From positions 62,001 to 126,000 of the forward strand of contig NZ_JOAN01000024.1 of the NCBI RefSeq assembly GCF_000718555.1: a stretch of DNA of 64,000 nucleotides, in the 5' to 3' direction. The translations under genes and the position numbers were made by a program. Positions 16,794 to 26,155 of the stretch are shown in pieces; positions within the stretch are counted from its first letter, which is position 1; each line of letters opens with the position of its first letter. Under the pieces are notes generated by a model, which saw only the letters and a program-made list of their open reading frames with translations, did not search any database and was not told the origin of the DNA. Source of the stretch: Micromonospora chokoriensis. GTDB lineage: Bacteria > Actinomycetota > Actinomycetes > Mycobacteriales > Micromonosporaceae.

Positions 16794-16892
16794 ACCTCCG
16801 CCTGGCCCGGGCCGTTGACAGCGGTAGGGAGCCTGGTTGGATGGACCGCGCTCCCCCGACCGCGGTGGACGCGGTAGGACGGAGGAGGCAGG

Positions 16893-19433
16893 GTGGCGGC
16901 AGGTCCCGACCCGGCGAACGGCGCGGTGTCGAGCCACCGCCGACGTCGCTTCGACGTCCGAGTTGTTCCGCATCGACGGCGGTCGCCGTTCCGGTTGCGC
17001 GACTGGCGGATGAGCACGAAGCTCGCCACCGTGCTGGTGGTGCCGTCGGTGGCATTCGTGGTGCTCGCCGGTGTGCAGACCAGTGCGCTGGTGGGGCAGA
17101 CGACGGCGTTGAGTGACTTCTCCAGCCAGGTCGGCATCGGCCGGCAGATCACCGCTGCGGTGCACGGGCTCCAGCAGGAGCGCGACCGCTCGGCGGGTGA
17201 GCTGGCTGAGCTGCGTAAGGGTGGCGACCGGCAGACCGCGACGGCCGATCTGAAGCCGTTGCAGGAGGCCACCGACAAGGCCATCGTGGACCTCAGCCGG
17301 GCCGCCGAGCCGCTGGCGGACGCGGACGCGTCCTGGCGGGTCGCCTTCTCCGAGGCGTTGGAGGCGTACGACCAGGTGGTCGACATCCGTCCGGCGATTC
17401 CGCCGGCGGTGCTCAGCAGCGACACCATCCTGAGCAACTACCACCGGGCCATCGGCGCGCTGCTCGACCTGCTCGCCGAGCCGAAGCCGGGTCAGAATCA
17501 GCCGGCGTTGAACGACTCGGTGCTGCGCTACGTCCAGCTGGCCCGGGTCAAGGAACTCTCCTCCCGGGTGCGGGCCCAGCTCTACAGCGCCGCCCGCTCC
17601 GGTGGGTATGGCACCGAGGACCGGGTGGTCCTCGCCGACCTGCGTGGTCAGCAACTCACCGCGCTCGGCGCGTTCCGGGTGGCCGCGACCAACGATCAGA
17701 TCCGCCGGTACGACGAGACGTCGGTGTCGCCGATGTTCCTGGTCGCCACCGGGCTGGAGGAGCGCAGCCTCTCCTATGGCGGCGCGTCGCCGCAGGTGCT
17801 GCCGTCCGAGCAGTGGTGGTCGGCCAGCCAGCAGCGCCAGGAGTTGCTGCGTCAGCTTGAGGCGGGTGTGCTGGACGACGCCGTGCGGCAGGCCGACGAG
17901 GCCAGCGACGGTCAGCTGCGGACGACCCTGCTGGTCGTCGGCGGGGTCGTCACGGTTCTGCTGGCCGCCCTGCTGATCTCGTTGTTCATCGGGCGGTCGG
18001 TCGCCCGGTCGATGCGGTTGCTGCGCAGCCAGGCGCTGCGGATCGCCCAGGTCGAGTTGCCCGACGCGCTGGACCGGTTGAAGACCGTCACCGGTGGGGT
18101 GCCCCGCATCGAGGTCGCGCCAGCGGTGGTCCGTTCGCTCGACGAGATCGGCGAGCTGGCCGAGGCGTTCGTGGCGGTGCACCGTAGCGCGGTCACGGTC
18201 GCCGTCGAGCAGGCGCTCATGCGGCGCAACGTCAACGCGATGTTCGTCAACCTGGCCCGCCGCAGCCAGGTGCTGGTGGAGCGACAGCTGGAGCTGCTGG
18301 ACGACCTGGAGCGCGAGGAGGCCGACCCGGACCAGCTGGAGAACCTGTTCAAGCTCGATCACCTGGCCGCCCGGATGCGCCGTAACGACGAGAGCTTGCT
18401 GGTGCTCGCCGGCAGTGACTCCACCCGTCGGTGGAACCGGCCGGTCGGCCTCGGTGCGGTGCTGCTGGCCGCCGCCGCGGAGATCGAGCAGTACCAGCGG
18501 GTCCAGATCGACTCGGTTGCCGACGTGCACGTGGTCGGGCACGCCGTCGGCGAGTTGGTGCACCTGCTGGCCGAGCTGCTGGAGAACGCCACGGCCTTCT
18601 CCCGCCCGGACACCGTCGTGGTGGTGACCGCCCGGGTCGAGGCGGGAAATCCGGTGATCGAGATCGTCGACCGGGGCCTGGGCATGAGCCCGGCCGCGCT
18701 GGTCCAGGCGAACGAGGTGCTGGCCAGCCCGCCGGCCGCGGACGTCGCGACGGTGGAGCGGATGGGGCACTTCGTGGTCAGCCACCTGGCCGCCCGGTTG
18801 GGCGTACGGGTGTGGTTGGACGGCGGCGAGTCCGGCCTGGTCGCACGGCTGGCCTTGCCCGCGGTGTTGCTGGCCCCGGCGGGCGCCCCGGTGGAGCTGG
18901 ATTCGCCCGCGCCGGCGCGGATGCTGGCGACGAGCGCGGCTCGGGGAGTGGTCTCGCAGTCCGGGGTGGGCCGGGAGACCGATGGCCCCGGTCCGGGCGT
19001 CGCGGCGCGGGACCTGCCGGTGGCTGGTCGCCCGCCGGGCGTCGCCGTGCCGCGTCAGGGCCGCCCGGTGCCGGTGCGCGCCGAGGACGTGTTGACCCCG
19101 GCCGGTGCTCGTGGTGCCGGCGGGGGCTGGTATTCGCGGCAGGGCCCGACCGCGCCGGCGGTGCCCGCACCGGCGGCGCCGCCGAGCGTCCCAGTGACCG
19201 CCGGCATCAATGAGCGGGGGTTGCCGGTGCGGGTGCCGATGGCGCAGTTGAGCGCGGTCACCCGTTCGGCACAACCGATGTCGGCACCGACCCGCACCGA
19301 CCCGGACCCGGAGGCGGTCGGCGGCATGCTCTCGCGGCTCTACAGCGGAGTACGGCGCGCCGAGGCCGAGGACACCACCGAGATATCCGTGCCACCGTCC
19401 GGGGGGCACGACGAAGGGGGACGACGACAGTGA
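16893..19433 (+). CDS. cvnA: Conservon sensor kinase-like protein CvnA (NIT + HATPase)
   Basis: Encodes 846 residues from GTG 16893, preceded by GGAGGAGG. After a basic tail, a membrane helix (about residues 47-68) leads into an extracellular nitrate/nitrite-sensing (NIT) domain with [15 protein letters not shown] second helix lies near residue 345. Then come a HAMP-like linker, a helix with [14 protein letters not shown] and an ATPase domain with [13 protein letters not shown] as N box. The last ~200 residues are Pro/Ala-rich and disordered. Streptomyces conservons encode CvnA-D, a membrane sensor complex with a small GTPase. Here only A and B are present. Confidence 0.8.
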   Translation: MAAGPDPANGAVSSHRRRRFDVRVVPHRRRSPFRLRDWRMSTKLATVLVVPSVAFVVLAGVQTSALVGQTTALSDFSSQVGIGRQITAAVHGLQQERDRSAGELAELRKGGDRQTATADLKPLQEATDKAIVDLSRAAEPLADADASWRVAFSEALEAYDQVVDIRPAIPPAVLSSDTILSNYHRAIGALLDLLAEPKPGQNQPALNDSVLRYVQLARVKELSSRVRAQLYSAARSGGYGTEDRVVLADLRGQQLTALGAFRVAATNDQIRRYDETSVSPMFLVATGLEERSLSYGGASPQVLPSEQWWSASQQRQELLRQLEAGVLDDAVRQADEASDGQLRTTLLVVGGVVTVLLAALLISLFIGRSVARSMRLLRSQALRIAQVELPDALDRLKTVTGGVPRIEVAPAVVRSLDEIGELAEAFVAVHRSAVTVAVEQALMRRNVNAMFVNLARRSQVLVERQLELLDDLEREEADPDQLENLFKLDHLAARMRRNDESLLVLAGSDSTRRWNRPVGLGAVLLAAAAEIEQYQRVQIDSVADVHVVGHAVGELVHLLAELLENATAFSRPDTVVVVTARVEAGNPVIEIVDRGLGMSPAALVQANEVLASPPAADVATVERMGHFVVSHLAARLGVRVWLDGGESGLVARLALPAVLLAPAGAPVELDSPAPARMLATSAARGVVSQSGVGRETDGPGPGVAARDLPVAGRPPGVAVPRQGRPVPVRAEDVLTPAGARGAGGGWYSRQGPTAPAVPAPAAPPSVPVTAGINERGLPVRVPMAQLSAVTRSAQPMSAPTRTDPDPEAVGGMLSRLYSGVRRAEAEDTTEISVPPSGGHDEGGRRQ

Positions 19434-19852
19434 CGACGTTGAGCCAGGAGGCGCGTGACCTGAGCTGGCTGGTGAGCGCGTTCGCGGAGCGGGTGCCGGG
19501 TGTGGCGCACGCGGTGGTGGTCTCCTCCGACGGGCTGCTGGTGGCGATCTCCGACCACCTGCCGCGGGACAACGCGGACAAGCTCGCCGCAGTGACCTCC
19601 GGGCTGATGAGCATCACCGCGGGTGCGGCCCAGCTGTTCGACGGCGATGTCGTCAAGCAGACGGTGGTCGAGATGGGCCGTGGCTATTTCCTGGTCATGC
19701 AGGTACGCGACGGTTCGATCCTGGCCACGCTGGCCGCCGGTGACGCGGACATCGGCGTGGTGGGCTACGAGATGGCCCGGCTGGCCAAGCAGGCGGGGGA
19801 GATGCTCACCCCGGCGCTGCGGGCGGAGTTGCAGCAGGCGCTGCCCCGCTGA
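19430..19852 (+). CDS. cvnB: Roadblock/LC7 protein CvnB
   Basis: Encodes 140 residues from GTG 19430, overlapping the CvnA stop by GTGA. The roadblock/LC7 fold is plain ([31 protein letters not shown] and [18 protein letters not shown], cited here in part: [24 protein letters not shown]). CvnB proteins regulate the CvnD GTPase in conservons. The next gene is on the other strand, so CvnC (DUF742) and CvnD are missing from this locus and may be elsewhere. Confidence 0.85.
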   Translation: MTTLSQEARDLSWLVSAFAERVPGVAHAVVVSSDGLLVAISDHLPRDNADKLAAVTSGLMSITAGAAQLFDGDVVKQTVVEMGRGYFLVMQVRDGSILATLAAGDADIGVVGYEMARLAKQAGEMLTPALRAELQQALPR

Positions 19853-19857
19853 GTGAG

Positions 19858-19915
19858 CCGGCCGAGGCCCGGACGGTCACCGGCTCACCGGAGCCGAGCC
19901 GTCCGGGCCCGGCCG
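19858..19915. terminator. GC-rich hairpin between convergent genes
   Basis: The sequences around 19858-19876 and 19899-19915 (GGCCCGGACGG against CCGTCCGGGCC) can pair over most of their length. The site follows the CvnB stop and precedes the end of the beta-glucosidase gene, so it may terminate both. There is no T-tract. Confidence 0.5.
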
Positions 19916-19932
19916 TCCGGGTGGCGGCGCGT

Positions 19933-21276
19933 TCAGAAGCCGCCGTCGGCGATGACGGATCGGTACCAGGTGGCGCTGCTCTTGAGCACCCGCCGCTGGG
20001 TGGGGTAGTCCACGTAGACCAGGCCCCAGCGCTGGTCGTATCCCTGGTCCCACTCGAAGTTGTCCAGCAGTGACCAGACGTGGAAGCTCTCCAGCGGCAC
20101 CCCGTCGGCGATGGCCCGGTGCGCGGCGGTGAGGTGGTCGCGCAGGAAGCTGATCCGACCGGTGTCCTGGACGGTGTCGTCTGCGCCCAGAGTGTCCGGT
20201 GTGGGCAGCCCGTTCTCGGTGATGGTGAGCGGGATCGGGCCGTAGTCGCGGGTGATCCGGGTCAGCAGGTCGTAGATCCCCTCGGGGTAGATCTGCTGCC
20301 ACTCGGCCTCGGAGGTCGCCCAGCGGTGCTCGGTGCCGCCGTCGGCGGTGACGTAGATCGGTGTGTAGTACTGCACGGCCAGCAGGTCGACCGGCGCGGA
20401 GATGATCGCGAGGTCGCCGTCGCGGATGCCCTGGACCATCCGGCTCTGCGGGCCCAGGTCGGCCAGCAGGTCCTCCGGGTACGCGCCCTTGAACAGGGAG
20501 TCGAGGTAGAGGCGGTTCTCGTACGCGTCGTAGAGGTGGGCGGCCGCTGCGGCCTGCGGGGAGTCGTCGGCGGGGTAGCAGGGGTGCAGGTTGAGCGCGG
20601 GGCCGATCCGGCTGTCGCTGCCGGTGTCCCGCAGCGCGCCGACGGCGAGCCCGTGCGCGAGCTGCAGGTGGTGGGCGACCAGGTAGGCGGCGTCCGGGTC
20701 CTGCCGGCCGGGGGCGTGGTGGCCGGTGAGGTAGCCGTTCTGCACCACGGTCTTGGGCTCGTTGATGGTGAGCCAGGCTGGCACCCGGTCGCCGAGCGCG
20801 CGGAAGACCACGTCGGCGTAGTCGGCGAAGCGGTGGGCGGTGTCGCGCGACTCCCAGCCGCCGGCGTCCTGTAGTGCCTGGGGGAGGTCCCAGTGGAACA
20901 GGGTGGCCATCGGGGTGATCCCACGCTCGTGCAGGCCGTCGAGGAGCCGGCGGTAGAAGTCGAGCCCGCGCTGGTTGGGTGCGCCGGCACCGTCGGGTTG
21001 GATCCGTGGCCAGGAGATGGAGAAGCGGTAGCTGCGCAACCCGAGGTCGCGCATGAGGTCGAGGTCCTCGGCGTACCGGTGATAGTGGTCGATGGCCACG
21101 TCGCCGGTGTCGCCGTTGCGGGTGCGCCCTGGGACGCGGCTGAAGGTGTCCCAGACCGACTCGCCGCGCCCGTCTTCCTTGGCGGCGCCCTCGATCTGGT
21201 ACGCGGAGGTGGCCGCGCCCCAGCCGAAGTTGTCCGGGAAGCGCAGCGGGCCGGCGGGCCCGATAGGTATCGACAT
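19933..21276 (-). CDS. GH1 beta-glucosidase
   Basis: Encodes 447 residues. The family 1 hallmarks are FGWGAATSAYQIEG near the start, acid/base Glu173 in TINEP and nucleophile Glu354 in ITENG; FEWDQGYDQRWGLVYVD carries the aglycone-side residues. No signal peptide is visible, so it works in the cytoplasm on imported cellobiose or related glucosides. GAGGAGA precedes the ATG. A perfect 12-bp palindrome typical of CebR sits about 40 bp upstream, so repression by a CebR-like LacI protein and induction by cello-oligosaccharides are likely. Confidence 0.9.
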   Translation of the reverse strand: MSIPIGPAGPLRFPDNFGWGAATSAYQIEGAAKEDGRGESVWDTFSRVPGRTRNGDTGDVAIDHYHRYAEDLDLMRDLGLRSYRFSISWPRIQPDGAGAPNQRGLDFYRRLLDGLHERGITPMATLFHWDLPQALQDAGGWESRDTAHRFADYADVVFRALGDRVPAWLTINEPKTVVQNGYLTGHHAPGRQDPDAAYLVAHHLQLAHGLAVGALRDTGSDSRIGPALNLHPCYPADDSPQAAAAAHLYDAYENRLYLDSLFKGAYPEDLLADLGPQSRMVQGIRDGDLAIISAPVDLLAVQYYTPIYVTADGGTEHRWATSEAEWQQIYPEGIYDLLTRITRDYGPIPLTITENGLPTPDTLGADDTVQDTGRISFLRDHLTAAHRAIADGVPLESFHVWSLLDNFEWDQGYDQRWGLVYVDYPTQRRVLKSSATWYRSVIADGGF

Positions 21277-21316
21277 GGATTCTCCTCATGGATACGGGGC
21301 CGCCGCCGAAGAGATT

Positions 21317-21330
21317 CGGGAGCGCTCCCA
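21317..21330. promoter_or_regulatory. CebR-like operator 1
   Basis: CGGGAGCGCTCCCA contains the perfect palindrome GGGAGCGCTCCC (21318-21329). Streptomyces CebR binds TGGGAGCGCTCCCA, which differs only at the first base. It lies 41 bp upstream of the beta-glucosidase ATG. Confidence 0.75.
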
Positions 21331-21732
21331 TGATAGGGCAGGCGCTGCCGGCCGGTCAGCCAACCGTCATGACGGTTGGCGCTGGCGGATGGGAGGCGGG
21401 TCTGGCCCCGAGCAGCGAACGAGGCCGTCCGGGCGGCGCGGCGCGCCTGTCCCGTCGGCCTCTTTTCCTATCGTGTACGGGGGTTTAGTGTGGGGACGGG
21501 GGAGGGCAACCCCCGTCCCCACCGTAACTGCACACACACGGGCGAGATTTGGGTCCTGCCGTGTGTGTCGCGCGGGAGCCGGGCCACGCGAGTGGCTCTG
21601 GTTCCACCTCCCTCCATGTGGCGGGACGATGGCTGACGACGGCGTCCGGGCTGGCCCGTCGTCGGCCCTCTGTCTGGTTCCCCGGGCCCGTCAGAGACGG
21701 TTCCGGCGATCTTCTAGTTGGAACCTTGTCGA

Positions 21733-21746
21733 TGGAAGCGCTCCCA
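21733..21746. promoter_or_regulatory. CebR-like operator 2
   Basis: TGGAAGCGCTCCCA matches the CebR box at 13 of 14 positions. It lies in the 843-bp divergent region (21277-22119) between the beta-glucosidase and cellulase genes. That region contains no supported gene. Confidence 0.7.
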
Positions 21747-21843
21747 TCGACCGATGTTGCGACTGTAACGCCCGTCACGCCTTTGTGAAAGCCCCAAAAC
21801 GAGATCGAAACAAGGAGCTGATCCAGCGCTCCCTGCGCTTGTT

Positions 21844-21857
21844 GTGGGAGCGCTTCC
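21844..21857. promoter_or_regulatory. CebR-like operator 3
   Basis: TGGGAGCGCTTCCA matches the CebR box at 13 of 14 positions. It lies about 260 bp upstream of the cellulase start and 98 bp from operator 2, so looping between sites is possible. Confidence 0.7.
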
Positions 21858-22119
21858 ATGGCACACTGTCGATTCGACGCGACAGGAGCCACATCGCGTG
21901 AGTGCGGGTCCACCGAGGGCAGCCGGCGGCACCACTTCCGGTCACGGTCACCCGATCAGCCGGCGGGACCCCCTCCCGTGCGGGCCGCACCGCCGACCCC
22001 GGCCGGGCCCGGGGGAGACCACCTTCCCGGCGCCTCGACAACACCCGCGGACCACCACCCACGCGGGCAGGCGCCTCGCCGGGGACCATCCCGGCCTGGT
22101 CCGAGGAGACACCGCGCAC

Positions 22120-25026
22120 ATGAGACAACTGGCACGACGCCGTCGAGTGGCGATCATCGCTGCCGCCGCGCTCGCCATCGGCGGGGTGACCCTGCCCGCC
22201 GGCGCCGCACAGGCCGCACCCGCCTGCGACGTGGTCTACGCGACCAACGACTGGAACACCGGCTTCACCGCCAACGTCACCATCAAGAACCTGGGCGACC
22301 CGGTCAGCAACTGGACGCTCAAGTGGACCTTCCCGAACAGCGGCCAGCGGGTCACCCAAGGCTGGTCGGCCCGGTACAGCCAGTCCGGCAGCGAGGTCAC
22401 CGCGACCAACGAGTCGTACAACGGCAACCTCGCCACCGGGGCCTCCACCACCATCGGCTTCAACGGCTCCCACACGGGGAGCAACCCGAAGCCCACCTCG
22501 TTCACCCTCAACGGCACGCCCTGCAACGGCACCCCGGCCAACCAGCCGCCGACGGTCTCCCTCAGCCTGCCGAGCGGGCCGTTCACCGCGCCGGCGGACG
22601 TGCCGCTGACCGCCACCGCCAGCGACCCGGACGGGACGATCAGCAAGGTCGAGTTCTACCGCAACGGCCTGCTGATCAACACTGACACCTCGGCGCCGTA
22701 CGCCTACACGCAGGAGGACCTGCCGGCCGGCAGCTACACCGTCCAGGCCAAGGCGTACGACAACGCCAACGGCATTGGAGTCGCCGAGAAGGCGTTCACC
22801 GTCGGCGCTGCCACCGGCCCGACGCTGATCGCCACGCCGTCCGCGGTGAGCGTCGCCGAGGGTGGCACCGCCACCTTCAACCTGAAGCTCAGCGCCGCGC
22901 CGACGGCGAGCGTGCCGGTCACGCTCACCCGCACCGGCGACACCGATGTCACGGTCTCGCCGACCACTGCCACGTTGACCCCGAGCAACTGGAACACCGG
23001 GGTCACCGTCACGGTCGCCGCGGCGGAGGACACCGACACCGCCGGTGGCGCCGCCACCATCACCGCCTCCGCCACCGGTCTCGCTTCGCTGGCGGTCAGC
23101 GCCACCGAGATCGACAACGACATCCCGGGCGGCGACAACGCCTATATCGCGAAGTTCCTCGAGCAGTACGGCAAGATCAAGAACTCGGGCTACTTCAGCC
23201 CCGAGGGCGTGCCGTACCACTCGGTGGAGACGCTTATCGTCGAGGCGCCCGACCACGGGCACGAGACCACCTCGGAGGCGTTCAGCTTCTGGCTCTGGCT
23301 GGAGGCCTACTACGGCAAGGTCACCCAGAACTGGGCGCCGTTCAACAACGCCTGGACGGTGATGGAGAAATATATTATTCCGACCCACGCCGATCAGCCG
23401 ACCGCAGGTTCCGCCGGCACCCCGCAGTACGCCGCGGAGTACAACCTGCCCAGCCAGTACCCCTCGGCGCTGAACCCGAACGTCCCGGTCGGTCAGGACC
23501 CGCTGCGCTCGGAGTTGCAGTCCACCTACGGCACCGGCGACATCTACGGCATGCACTGGCTGATGGACGTCGACAACACCTACGGCTTCGGCCGCTGTGG
23601 TGACGGCACCACCAAGCCGGCATACATCAACACCTTCCAGCGGGGCACCCAGGAGTCGGTGTGGGAGACCGTTCCGCAGCCCTCCTGCGACACCTTCAAG
23701 CACGGCGGTCAGTACGGCTACCTCGACCTGTTCGTCAAGGACACCGGTGCCCCCGCCAAGCAGTGGAAGTACACAAACGCCCCGGACGCCGACGCCCGCG
23801 CCGTGCAGGCCGCGTACTGGGCGCTGACCTGGGCCAAGGCGCAGAACAAGCAGGCCGACGTCGCCGCCACCATCACCAAGGCCGCGAAGATGGGCGACTA
23901 CCTGCGGTACGCGATGTTCGACAAGTACTTCAAGAAGATCGGCAACTGCGTCGGGGCCAGCACCTGCGCCGCCGGCAGCGGCAAGGACTCGGCGCACTAC
24001 CTGCTGTCCTGGTACTACGCCTGGGGCGGCGCGTACGACGCCAGCCAGAACTGGTCCTGGCGGATCGGCTCCAGCCACAACCACTTCGGCTACCAGAACC
24101 CGTTCGCGGCCTGGGCGCTGACCAACACCCCGGAGCTCAAGCCGCAGTCGTCGACCGCGGTCGCCGACTGGACCAAGAGCTTCGAGCGGCAGCTGGAGTT
24201 CTACACCTGGTTGCAGTCCGCCGAGGGCGGCATCGCCGGTGGCGCCACCAACAGCTGGGACGGTAGCTACGCCCAGCCGCCGGCCGGCACCAGCACCTTC
24301 TACGGCATGTTCTACGACGTCGACCCGGTCTACAACGACCCGCCGTCGAACCAGTGGTTCGGCATGCAGGCCTGGTCGATGCAGCGCATCGCCGAGCTGT
24401 ACCAGCAGACCGGCAATGCGAAGGCCAAGGCGCTGCTGGACAAGTGGGTGCCCTGGGCGATCGCCAACACCACCCTCGGCACCAACTGGTCGATCCCGTC
24501 GGACATGGCGTGGACCGGCCAGCCGACCACCTGGAACCCGTCCAACCCGCAGCCCAACACCGGCCTGCACGTCGAGGTCATCAGCAAGGGTCAGGACGTC
24601 GGTGTCACCGCCGCCTACGCCCGGATCCTGATCGCGTACGCGGCCAAGTCGGGCAACGTGGCGGCCAAGGACACCGCCAAGGGGCTGCTCGACGCGCTGT
24701 CGGCCGCCAGCGACGCCAAGGGCGTCTCCACCACCGAGAAGCGTGGCGACTACCGGCGCTTCGACGACGTCTACAACGCGTCCACCGGGCAGGGCCTCTA
24801 CGTCCCGTCGGGCTGGACCGGGAAGATGCCGAACGGCGACACCATCGCCGCCGGCAAGAGCTTCCTGGACATCCGGTCCTTCTACAAGAACGACCCGGAC
24901 TGGCCCAAGGTGCAGGCGTACCTGGACGGTGGTGCGGAGCCCAGCTTCAACTACCACCGGTTCTGGGCACAGGCTGACGTCGCCATGGCGTACGCCGACT
25001 ACGGCAGCCTGTTCCCGAACGGCTGA
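22120..25026 (+). CDS. Secreted cellulase: CBM2, Ig-like, Calx-beta, GH48
   Basis: Encodes 968 residues from ATG 22120 (MRQLARRRR), with GAGGAG upstream; longer in-frame versions extend into the promoter region. A Sec signal peptide ends near AAQA. Domains in order: CBM2 cellulose-binding (about 33-135, DVVYATNDWNTGF), an Ig-like repeat (about 140-225, VEFYRNGLLI), a Calx-beta domain (about 230-330) and the GH48 catalytic domain (about 338-968). GH48 is shown by NAYIAKFLEQYGKIK and DHGHETTSEAFSFW; the Glu in HETTSE is the expected proton donor. GH48 enzymes are processive exocellulases acting from reducing ends. Export plus CebR boxes fit induction on cellulose. Confidence 0.9.
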   Translation: MRQLARRRRVAIIAAAALAIGGVTLPAGAAQAAPACDVVYATNDWNTGFTANVTIKNLGDPVSNWTLKWTFPNSGQRVTQGWSARYSQSGSEVTATNESYNGNLATGASTTIGFNGSHTGSNPKPTSFTLNGTPCNGTPANQPPTVSLSLPSGPFTAPADVPLTATASDPDGTISKVEFYRNGLLINTDTSAPYAYTQEDLPAGSYTVQAKAYDNANGIGVAEKAFTVGAATGPTLIATPSAVSVAEGGTATFNLKLSAAPTASVPVTLTRTGDTDVTVSPTTATLTPSNWNTGVTVTVAAAEDTDTAGGAATITASATGLASLAVSATEIDNDIPGGDNAYIAKFLEQYGKIKNSGYFSPEGVPYHSVETLIVEAPDHGHETTSEAFSFWLWLEAYYGKVTQNWAPFNNAWTVMEKYIIPTHADQPTAGSAGTPQYAAEYNLPSQYPSALNPNVPVGQDPLRSELQSTYGTGDIYGMHWLMDVDNTYGFGRCGDGTTKPAYINTFQRGTQESVWETVPQPSCDTFKHGGQYGYLDLFVKDTGAPAKQWKYTNAPDADARAVQAAYWALTWAKAQNKQADVAATITKAAKMGDYLRYAMFDKYFKKIGNCVGASTCAAGSGKDSAHYLLSWYYAWGGAYDASQNWSWRIGSSHNHFGYQNPFAAWALTNTPELKPQSSTAVADWTKSFERQLEFYTWLQSAEGGIAGGATNSWDGSYAQPPAGTSTFYGMFYDVDPVYNDPPSNQWFGMQAWSMQRIAELYQQTGNAKAKALLDKWVPWAIANTTLGTNWSIPSDMAWTGQPTTWNPSNPQPNTGLHVEVISKGQDVGVTAAYARILIAYAAKSGNVAAKDTAKGLLDALSAASDAKGVSTTEKRGDYRRFDDVYNASTGQGLYVPSGWTGKMPNGDTIAAGKSFLDIRSFYKNDPDWPKVQAYLDGGAEPSFNYHRFWAQADVAMAYADYGSLFPNG

Positions 25027-25030
25027 CGAC

Positions 25031-25069
25031 GACCCGGGGTGGGTGGCGTGGACCGCCCACCCCGGGGTC
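25031..25069 (+). terminator. Hairpin after cellulase gene
   Basis: GACCCGGGGTGGG (25031-25043) and CCCACCCCGGGGTC (25056-25069) pair with a single bulged base. The hairpin begins 4 bp after the cellulase stop and is a likely terminator or 3' stabiliser. Confidence 0.55.
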
Positions 25070-25201
25070 CGGCCCGGGTCCGGGGAACGACGGACCTGGG
25101 CTGGCGGACGGCCTGACACCCACGGTCAGGCCGGGGTGGGCCGGCCATCTGGCCGACGCAGCGGATCGGCCGGCCCGCCCCACCGCCCGGACTGAAGCTA
25201 G

Positions 25202-25314
25202 CCGCGAAAAGGCCCAGAAATTCGGGCCGTCGCGGGATCACACCGAGGTCCGTGACGGAGTAACGTACGTCACCGGAGAGGCCGCTCCCCCCGTGGCGGC
25301 CTCTCCACTTTTTT
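25202..25314 (+). ncRNA. Candidate structured RNA ending in an intrinsic terminator
   Basis: Three successive stems are visible: a nested stem CCGCGA/TCGCGG (25202-25207 with 25230-25235) around GGCCC/GGGCC (25211-25215 with 25224-25228); TCCGTGACG with CGTCACCGGA (25249-25257 with 25268-25277); and a perfect 11-bp hairpin (25275-25285 with 25296-25306) followed by six T (25309-25314). The last is the only classical intrinsic terminator with a T-tract I see in the window. Stems two and three overlap by three bases. It could be a free small RNA or the true end of the cellulase transcript. Confidence 0.4.
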
Positions 25315-25346
25315 GCCCGGCTCCCGCCCGGTCCCGCCCGCGCCGG

Positions 25347-26066
25347 TCAGCGCGGCGGTGTGACCGGATGACGCAGACCCGGGTGCCCGGCCGGCAGCGA
25401 GCGCCGCAGCACCACCCAGCTCAGCGCCAGCGCCGCGGCGACCAGCGGCCAGGTCAGCGCCACCCGGGCCACCACCAGCGCGAGCACCTGCCCACCCAGG
25501 TAGAGCGGCACGAACACTGCGAGCCGCAGCAGATAGGTCGCCGTCCACACCCAACTGGCCCGGCCGTAGCCGCGCAGCAGCGCCGGGTCGCGCCGCCACC
25601 CGGCGCGCTGGCCCAGCACCGCGCCGACTAGCACGCCGAGCAGTGGCCAGCGCACCACGATGCTGACTGTCCACGCCAGAGCGCTCGCGGCATTGGACAG
25701 CACCTGGACCAGAAAGAAGTTCTCGGCCCGGCCGGTGCGTACCGCGATCAACGCCGCGACGCAGACAGCCAGCAGCCCGATCAGCACCGAGCGCGGCCGG
25801 TCACCTCGGCGCAGCCGTACGCCGGCCACCACCGCACCCACGGCCAGCGCCGCGCCGACCCCGCCCCACAGCGACTCCCGGCCGAGCAGCCAGCCCGCCG
25901 CGAACGCCAGCGGCGGCAGGGTGGCGTCGATGGCACCGCGTCGCCCGCCCAGCAGATCCGTCAGCGACTCGGCCCGCGCTGGCCGACCCGACGCCGGGTC
26001 GTCGCCCTTTCGCTGCTCCGGTCCGGGCTCGGCCTGGCCGCTGTCGCGCTCCGCTGTTTCGCCCAC
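25347..26066 (-). CDS. DUF3159 membrane protein
   Basis: Encodes about 239 residues from GTG 26066, which follows GAGGAGG; an upstream in-frame start lies inside the divergent neighbour and is unlikely. After an acidic, Pro-rich tail, DLLGGRRGAIDATLPPLAFAAGWLL (partly DUF3159 signature) leads into six membrane helices and the typical RWPLLGVLVGAVLG and YGRASWVWTATYLLRL segments. DUF3159 proteins are widespread in actinobacteria, often near RNA-processing genes; function unknown. It converges on the cellulase gene. Confidence 0.75.
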   Translation of the reverse strand: MGETAERDSGQAEPGPEQRKGDDPASGRPARAESLTDLLGGRRGAIDATLPPLAFAAGWLLGRESLWGGVGAALAVGAVVAGVRLRRGDRPRSVLIGLLAVCVAALIAVRTGRAENFFLVQVLSNAASALAWTVSIVVRWPLLGVLVGAVLGQRAGWRRDPALLRGYGRASWVWTATYLLRLAVFVPLYLGGQVLALVVARVALTWPLVAAALALSWVVLRRSLPAGHPGLRHPVTPPR

Positions 26067-26155
26067 CACCGCCTCCTCGTCTTCGGCACAACCTAACCGG
26101 CGATTGGCGGCGGGCCACCGCTCGGACCGCCGACACCTGCCGCTACGGTGTGCGG

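Noticed and set aside
21775..25119. A 1114-residue minus-strand open frame under the cellulase
   Set aside because: The plus-strand gene has clear CBM2 and GH48 domains and a signal peptide; the minus frame is Val/Gly/Arg-rich with no motifs.
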